Assembly: GCA_009927705.1 (NCBI GenBank) | Contig: RFMK01000177.1 | Coordinates: 1-9,297, forward strand | Length of the DNA: 9,297 nt | Direction of reading: 5' to 3' | DNA from: Actinomycetota bacterium | GTDB lineage: Bacteria; Actinomycetota; Actinomycetes; Nanopelagicales; Nanopelagicaceae | In this document: positions 5,161 through 9,297 of the stretch, piece by piece | How the letters are laid out: the number at the start of each line of letters is the position of its first letter | Numbering within the stretch: position 1 is the stretch's first letter | Made by a program: the position numbers and the translations under genes | Notes under the pieces: model-generated | Database searches by the model: none | Told to the model about the DNA's origin: nothing | Seen by the model: the letters and a program-made list of their open reading frames with translations, nothing else

Positions 5161-5756
5161 GGACCAAGCAAGTACTTCTGTAACTGTTGTAGTGGTTCAC
5201 GGCGACCTTCATGCTGGTTGAGAAACGCACGTGTTCCATCAACGCCGCAAATGGTGCGGATTGCACCAGATCCTCCAGGATGTGAATAAACCCATTTTGT
5301 TAAGTCGTAAACGTTATTGTCGATAACTGTCCAGCAACTCTTATCCGAATTGTGAATTCGAACTTGCTCAATGGTGTAGCCAGCTCTGGTCGGAGTCGGC
5401 GTCGGCGTTGGTGTCGGCGTTGGAGTCGGTGTTGGAGTCGGTGTTGTAGTCGGAGTGGGTGTTGGAGTCGGAGTCGGAGTGTTGGATTCTGAAACTGATG
5501 GAGTTGGAGTAGCAGTTACGGAAGGGGTAGCTGTTGGAGATGGCGTTGGAGTCACATTTACTGTGATTGTGACACCTTTGTTCCAGATCAATTTCTTCCC
5601 AGACTTCACGCATGTGAATCTCTTGCCTTTAAATACCTGAGTCGCATTAAGTTTTGAGCACGTTGCACCAGCCACGGGCGCTTTTGCGTGCGCGAAAGGC
5701 GTAACCAAAAGCGATATCCCGAGTGCAAAAGAAAGGAATAGTGCGCGAAGTCTCAT
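5148..5756 (-). CDS. Secreted cytochrome b5-like heme-binding protein
   Basis: A 202-aa exported protein. Residues 1-24 are a signal peptide. Residues 30-61 are a two-cysteine module (C33, C49) like that of the copper monooxygenase. A low-complexity Thr-Pro/Ser linker covers about 68-123. The C-terminal domain (about 126-201) is cytochrome b5-like: YTIEQVRIHN, then SCWTVIDNNVYDLTKWVYSHPGG with axial His H159, and NQHEGRREPL with second axial His H182. C141 and C170 could form a disulfide, which fits an extracytoplasmic place. It probably binds heme b and carries electrons; the partner is unknown. No ribosome binding site is seen. A TACCCT box lies 9 nt before the ATG, and TAATAC is 23 nt away. 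Confidence 0.87.
   Translation of the reverse strand: MRLRALFLSFALGISLLVTPFAHAKAPVAGATCSKLNATQVFKGKRFTCVKSGKKLIWNKGVTITVNVTPTPSPTATPSVTATPTPSVSESNTPTPTPTPTPTTTPTPTPTPTPTPTPTPTPTRAGYTIEQVRIHNSDKSCWTVIDNNVYDLTKWVYSHPGGSGAIRTICGVDGTRAFLNQHEGRREPLQQLQKYLLGPLTK
5388..5480. repeat. Hexanucleotide tandem repeat coding Thr-Pro
   Basis: About 15 imperfect 6-bp units (GTCGGA, GTTGGA, GTCGGC, GTTGGT and similar on the plus strand) encode the Thr-Pro linker of the cytochrome b5-like protein. Length changes by whole units stay in frame, so the tract may vary linker length but not switch the gene off. A looser repeat continues to about 5556. Confidence 0.85.
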
Positions 5757-5833
5757 CAGACGCCAAGGGTAAATGAAAGGTATTAAACGCGCGAAAGATA
5801 GAAATCTGAGAGTTAGCCTAAAGTGGGGTAGTG
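5757..5833. promoter_or_regulatory. Divergent intergenic region, cytochrome b5 and zinc-ribbon genes
   Basis: On the minus strand, TAATAC (5780-5785) or TACCCT (5766-5771) may be the -10 box of the cytochrome b5-like gene. On the plus strand, TAGCCT (5814-5819) may serve the zinc-ribbon gene. GGGG (5825-5828) is the likely ribosome binding site for the ATG at 5834. No -35 box stands out. Confidence 0.4.
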
Positions 5834-6559
5834 ATGAAAGCTTCGAAATCAGCTCAAGAGAAATTATTGGCGCTTCAAGCCCTTGATTCCTCTCTTATCC
5901 AATTGGAGCACAAAGCGAACAACCTTCCCGTTGCCAAGATTCTTGATGAGAAGACCATTGCTCATGCCAGCGCACGCGATCTCTGTGTAGCGGCTGAAAC
6001 CGAGAAGAGCGATATCAAACATGAGCTTTCAAAATCAGAAGTAGATGTGGAGCAAGTCGTATCTCGCATTGAACGCGATGAGAAGCGATTGGCTTCAGGA
6101 CTTGGAACTCCAAAAGAATTAGAACAGCTTCAACACGAGCTGGGCTCGCTTGCAAAACGTCGCGCAGAGTTAGAAGAGATCGAACTCGAAGTGATGGTTC
6201 GAATCGAAGCGCTTGACCAGAGAATCTCCTCATTATCTCAAGAGCGAGATGCGCTTCAAGAAGAGGTCATCAAATTCTCTAGAGAAAAGGAAGCTGCGTT
6301 AGAGGAGATCACGCGGGCAAAGAACACAACTATCGGTGAAAGAAATGCACTTGCCGCAGAAATCGAACCTGAGCTTCTAGCAGTTTACGAAAAGATTCGC
6401 GCGAGCGCAGATGGAATTGGTGCAGCACGACTTCATGCTGGCCAGTGCCAGGGTTGTCATCTCACTATTAATGCAGCGGACTTAAGCAGAATCACTTCTC
6501 TTCCAGACGATGATGTGGTCAGATGCGAAGAATGCCGCCGAATTTTGGTGAGGATCTAG
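5834..6559 (+). CDS. Coiled-coil protein with C-terminal C4-type zinc ribbon
   Basis: A protein of about 241 aa. Residues about 5-190 form a long, Glu/Lys-rich coiled coil. The C-terminus has a C4 zinc ribbon built from CQGC and CEEC (residues near 207-236). It resembles the CT398/HP0958 family and mycobacterial Rv2229c. The family is thought to be an adaptor or nucleic-acid-associated protein; its exact role in actinobacteria is unknown. GTG at 5831 and ATG at 5834 are adjacent possible starts; I prefer ATG because GGGG lies 5 nt before it and only 2 nt before the GTG. The stop is 2 nt before the RNase H gene, so the two form an operon, as in Mycobacterium. Confidence 0.92.
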   Translation: MKASKSAQEKLLALQALDSSLIQLEHKANNLPVAKILDEKTIAHASARDLCVAAETEKSDIKHELSKSEVDVEQVVSRIERDEKRLASGLGTPKELEQLQHELGSLAKRRAELEEIELEVMVRIEALDQRISSLSQERDALQEEVIKFSREKEAALEEITRAKNTTIGERNALAAEIEPELLAVYEKIRASADGIGAARLHAGQCQGCHLTINAADLSRITSLPDDDVVRCEECRRILVRI

Positions 6560-6561
6560 AA

Positions 6562-7641
6562 ATGTCACGTTCGCTCATCGTTACAGCAGATGGCGGTTCG
6601 CGCGGTAATCCAGGTCCGGCTGCGTATGGCGCCGTTGTCTACGAAGGAAACAAAGTCCTTGCCGAAGTTTCAGGAAAGATTGGCGTTGCTACCAACAACG
6701 TGGCTGAATATCGAGGATTGATTGCTGGGCTCGAAGCGGCGCATGACATCGATCCCAATGCCCACATCGAAGTCAGATTAGATAGCAAACTCGTTGTGGA
6801 ACAGATGAGCGGAAAATGGAAGATTCGCCATCCAGAGATGCGTGAACTAGCGCTGCAGGCGAAGAAAATTCATGCACATGAACTCCTTACTTTTACCTGG
6901 GTACCGCGCGAATCAAATACACATGCAGACCGGCTTGTTAATGAAGCGCTCGATGGAGTTATTGCTAGCGCAAAAGAGCCAATACAACTCAATTACTTGA
7001 CCGAACGTTTGATTTCGAATGAAGTTCCGACAACTGTGTATATGGTTCGCCACGGTGAAACCCCTCTCACGCCGTTTCGGAAATTCTCGGGAGATGGCCC
7101 ACTAAATCCAGGATTAACTGAAAAAGGTTTCCTTGAAGCAGGATTAGTCGCAAAGGAAGTAACGAAGTTTCAAGCTGATGTCTTAATCTCATCGCCTTTA
7201 CAAAGAACGCGGCAAACTGCGGAGATAATTTCCAAGGAGACAGGATTGGCGATCCATGAAGATCCAATCTGGATGGAATGTTCTTTCGGCGTTTGGGATG
7301 GAATGTCGATAGATGAAGTACACCAAGCCTTTCCGGTGGAATATGCCAAATGGCTAGCAAGCACTTCTTATGCACCGCCAGAAGGTGAATCGTATGAATC
7401 GGCGATGGCGCGAGCGTTACAAGGACTATTGGGTCTCGTTGATGAGTATCCAGGTAAGAAAATATGCGTCGTCACTCATAATGGAATCATTAAGACAGCG
7501 CTAGCGGCTGCAATGAAAGTTGATTCGACAGCGATTTTCAATATCGATGTTTCACCATGCAGCATCTCAACGATTTCGATCTGGCCCTCAGATCTATTAA
7601 TGGCGGTGCGCTCGACTAATGAGCGCGGTCATCTTCGTTGA
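6562..7641 (+). CDS. rnhA: Bifunctional RNase HI / histidine phosphatase (CobC-like)
   Basis: A 359-aa fusion. Residues 1-135 are RNase HI, which cuts the RNA strand of RNA-DNA hybrids, with acidic residues D10 (TADGGSRGNPGP), E49 (NNVAEYRG), D74 (RLDSKL) and D123 (HADRLVNEA). Residues about 155-345 are a histidine phosphatase of the CobC/phosphoglycerate mutase type, with RHGET (163-167, catalytic H164), R215/R217, E239 and H306 (THNG). CobC acts on alpha-ribazole phosphate in cobalamin synthesis; mycobacterial Rv2228c has the same fusion and similar length (about 364 aa). I place the start at ATG 6562 and not at the in-frame ATG 6523, because GAGGA (6550-6554) lies 7 nt before it and the earlier ATG is inside the upstream gene. 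It converges with pmbA with 7 bp between stops. Confidence 0.95.
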   Translation: MSRSLIVTADGGSRGNPGPAAYGAVVYEGNKVLAEVSGKIGVATNNVAEYRGLIAGLEAAHDIDPNAHIEVRLDSKLVVEQMSGKWKIRHPEMRELALQAKKIHAHELLTFTWVPRESNTHADRLVNEALDGVIASAKEPIQLNYLTERLISNEVPTTVYMVRHGETPLTPFRKFSGDGPLNPGLTEKGFLEAGLVAKEVTKFQADVLISSPLQRTRQTAEIISKETGLAIHEDPIWMECSFGVWDGMSIDEVHQAFPVEYAKWLASTSYAPPEGESYESAMARALQGLLGLVDEYPGKKICVVTHNGIIKTALAAAMKVDSTAIFNIDVSPCSISTISIWPSDLLMAVRSTNERGHLR

Positions 7642-7648
7642 TAATTCT

Positions 7649-9031
7649 TTAACTACCTGGGCTTACTGTCGACATATTGAAATCTTTCACCACAAGTGGT
7701 GGAACCGCCATGCTTGTGACATCTCCGGCCCACTCACGAGGCTGAGTCCATTCGCTCGAACCGGCATGAGCGATACGAGATAAAAGACTGACTGGCGAAT
7801 CATTCCAACGGAAATTGTTCGTCGCACCTTGGATCTCGCCACCCTTGACGTAATAGACGCCATCACGTGTGAGACCAGTAAGGAGCAATGAATTTGGATC
7901 AACCATGCGGATGTACCACATCGTCGTAAGGAGTAATCCGTGATCGACTTTGTTCACGAGATCCTCGAGTGATCCCGCACCGCCATCAACATTCATTATT
8001 AAGTTGTCGCCAATTGGAGTGTACGGAAGCGACGTTAACTTGGAGCTTGCGCGCGTTTGAACGAGGGATTGCAGAACTCCATCCTTAAACCAATCTACGC
8101 GACCTTGCTTCTGGCCGTTATCGAAGACTGAAGTGAACGGACTGCTCGCAGAAGCAGAAACGAATGGAGCGCCTGAAAGTTGTGGATGAGATGGGTCGCT
8201 AAAGAGTTGGAGCCCGACATTGGATAGTTTCTCTCCGACGCGAGTTCCGCCACCTTTCTTCGAGAAGACGCTCTGGCCTTCGAAAGCATCACGAGCGCCA
8301 GCTACCCACATCATGTAGACATAAAGATCAGCGACTGAACCTGATGGAAGTACGGTGTCGTAACGACCTGCGGCGAGATCAATCTTCTTTTCCTGCCAAG
8401 CCAATCTTTGGCGAATGTTCTTATCAATCGCGGCAACAGAGACATTGGAGAAATCATGAGTTTCGATTCCATCCCACGTGGAACGTGAACGACCATGAGA
8501 CTTTCCAGTCATTTCAACGCGGCCTACCGGTGAATCATGACGAAGACGCATTCCGCCTTTGGAGCCAACCCAGATTGTTTGGTGCGTATGTTCGGCATAG
8601 CCAAAGAGTTCGATGGAATCACTTTGAGAACGACGCATCATTTCACCTAAATCAGGCGCGAATCTCGAGAAGACGTCTGGGCCAGTTGGCGTATGTGGCG
8701 CACTCCAATCTCCGAATTCAACATCGCGCGCTAGCGGAGCGAAGTCTTCTGCAGGACCTGAGGCGAGCGCCGCAGCTTTCGCTTCTGACAAGAGCGCATC
8801 AAAGTCATTTTCATTAACGTTTGTTCGAGTCACGGCTCCAGATGCCATCGCACCGTTGATTGCAACAAATGCAATGACGGTGACGTTGCGTTCTTGAATT
8901 ACTCCATTAGTAGTAAGAGTGCTGCTGGCCCAACGTAGGTTGGCTTGTGTCTTATCTTTAACGACAACGATGCAATCATCTGTAGTCGAGCGAGCAAGGA
9001 TTTTCTCGATCAGATCTTGAGCTGAAATCAT
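7649..9031 (-). CDS. pmbA: PmbA/TldE, metallopeptidase complex subunit
   Basis: A 460-aa member of the TldD/PmbA family. TldD and TldE (PmbA) form a heteromeric zinc protease that trims peptides, including microcin B17 leader and the CcdA antitoxin in E. coli; TldE is the subunit without catalytic zinc. Seen here: the N-terminal MISAQDLIEKIL, a central Ser/Ala-rich stretch, and the C-terminal family signature GLTRDGVYYVKGGEIQGATN followed by NFRWNDSPVSLL. No HExxxH is present, as expected. The start is ATG 9031, whose ATGA overlaps the tldD stop; GGAGG (9039-9043) lies 7 nt upstream. A longer in-frame ORF to 9091 exists, but its extra 20 codons lie within tldD and do not look like this family. 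Confidence 0.93.
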   Translation of the reverse strand: MISAQDLIEKILARSTTDDCIVVVKDKTQANLRWASSTLTTNGVIQERNVTVIAFVAINGAMASGAVTRTNVNENDFDALLSEAKAAALASGPAEDFAPLARDVEFGDWSAPHTPTGPDVFSRFAPDLGEMMRRSQSDSIELFGYAEHTHQTIWVGSKGGMRLRHDSPVGRVEMTGKSHGRSRSTWDGIETHDFSNVSVAAIDKNIRQRLAWQEKKIDLAAGRYDTVLPSGSVADLYVYMMWVAGARDAFEGQSVFSKKGGGTRVGEKLSNVGLQLFSDPSHPQLSGAPFVSASASSPFTSVFDNGQKQGRVDWFKDGVLQSLVQTRASSKLTSLPYTPIGDNLIMNVDGGAGSLEDLVNKVDHGLLLTTMWYIRMVDPNSLLLTGLTRDGVYYVKGGEIQGATNNFRWNDSPVSLLSRIAHAGSSEWTQPREWAGDVTSMAVPPLVVKDFNMSTVSPGS

Positions 9032-9297
9032 TTGCCAGCCTCCGCAACAGTGTTGAGAACATTGATCTTGTCGAAGACGGCAGCTGGGCAACCATGACTG
9101 ACCGCGGCAATCTGTCCTGGTTGTGCTTTACCGCAATTGAATGCACCGCCGAGTACATAAGTTGAAGGTCCTCCAACGGTTTTCATGGAACCCCAGAAAT
9201 CTGTGGTTGTGGCTTGGTATGCGACATCCTTGAGTTGGCCGACAATCTTTCCATTTTTAATGCGATGGAACTGTTGGCCAGTGAATTGGAAGTTATA
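9028..9297 (-). CDS. tldD: TldD metallopeptidase, C-terminal part
   Basis: The last 89 codons of a gene that runs off the window end. The protein (FTGQQFHRIKNGKIVGQLKD at the start, then GAFNCGKAQPGQIAAVSHG and PAAVFDKINVLNT near the end) matches the C-terminus of TldD, including the glycine-rich CGK...GQ...VSHGCPA region. The catalytic HExxxH zinc motif of TldD would be upstream, outside the window, so activity cannot be judged. The stop codon overlaps the pmbA start by 4 bp (ATGA), so the two subunits are translationally coupled. Confidence 0.92.
   Translation of the reverse strand, partial: YNFQFTGQQFHRIKNGKIVGQLKDVAYQATTTDFWGSMKTVGGPSTYVLGGAFNCGKAQPGQIAAVSHGCPAAVFDKINVLNTVAEAGK

Noticed and set aside
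5455..5640. Gly-Val repeat ORF on the plus strand
   Set aside because: It is a shadow of the Thr-Pro repeat of the cytochrome b5-like gene.
5806..5814. Third copy of the repeat end (CTGAGAGTT)
   Set aside because: Only about 9 bases match; this is likely chance.
6523..6561. Longer start of the RNase H fusion at 6523
   Set aside because: It lies inside the zinc-ribbon gene; ATG 6562 has GAGGA at 7 nt and begins directly with the RNase H fold.
8344..8817. 157-aa plus-strand ORF
   Set aside because: It is antisense to pmbA, and its protein shows no family features.
9032..9091. Longer pmbA start at 9091
   Set aside because: The extra codons overlap tldD, and the ATG at 9031 has a strong ribosome binding site and ATGA coupling.

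Overview
The window looks like chromosomal DNA from a moderate-GC actinobacterium, possibly of the small-genome freshwater type (Nanopelagicales/acI-like; this placement is a guess). The best pointer is a zinc-ribbon coiled-coil protein directly followed by an RNase HI-phosphatase fusion, the arrangement known from Mycobacterium (Rv2229c-Rv2228c). GTG starts and many start codons preceded at 6-7 nt by a TANNNT box also fit, because leaderless mRNAs are common in actinobacteria.

Layout. (1) 1-950: an orphan organomercurial-lyase-like gene on the minus strand lies between two imperfect direct repeats of about 84 bp (41-123 and 866-950). (2) 945-2408: three tightly packed minus-strand genes, a GNAT acetyltransferase and two different VOC/PhnB-like proteins; this set reads as small-molecule modification or detoxification. 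(3) 2458-3720: a secreted type II copper monooxygenase of the PHM/DBH fold with all six copper ligands. (4) 3736-5147: a DUF1801 protein diverging from a three-gene plus-strand operon. That operon encodes a 28-aa membrane peptide, a 37-aa protein with eight cysteines, and a DUF4287-DUF1801 protein. The two divergent promoters overlap. (5) 5148-5756: a secreted cytochrome b5-like protein with a Thr-Pro repeat linker. Its N-terminal two-cysteine module matches that of the copper monooxygenase. (6) 5834-7641: the zinc-ribbon protein and the RNase HI-phosphatase fusion, a two-gene operon. (7) 7649-9297: pmbA (tldE) and the 3' end of tldD on the minus strand, with overlapping stop and start.

Regions 5-7 include conserved housekeeping genes. 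Regions 1-4 look accessory and share a theme of metals, thiols and redox: a MerB-like protein, a copper enzyme, a Cys-rich putative metal binder, and frataxin-like DUF1801 proteins. The strongest leads are the unannotated micro-ORF operon at 4384-5147, the shared surface module on a copper enzyme and a heme protein, and the repeat-bounded MerB-like gene. No tRNA, rRNA, CRISPR array, transposase or integrase was seen.
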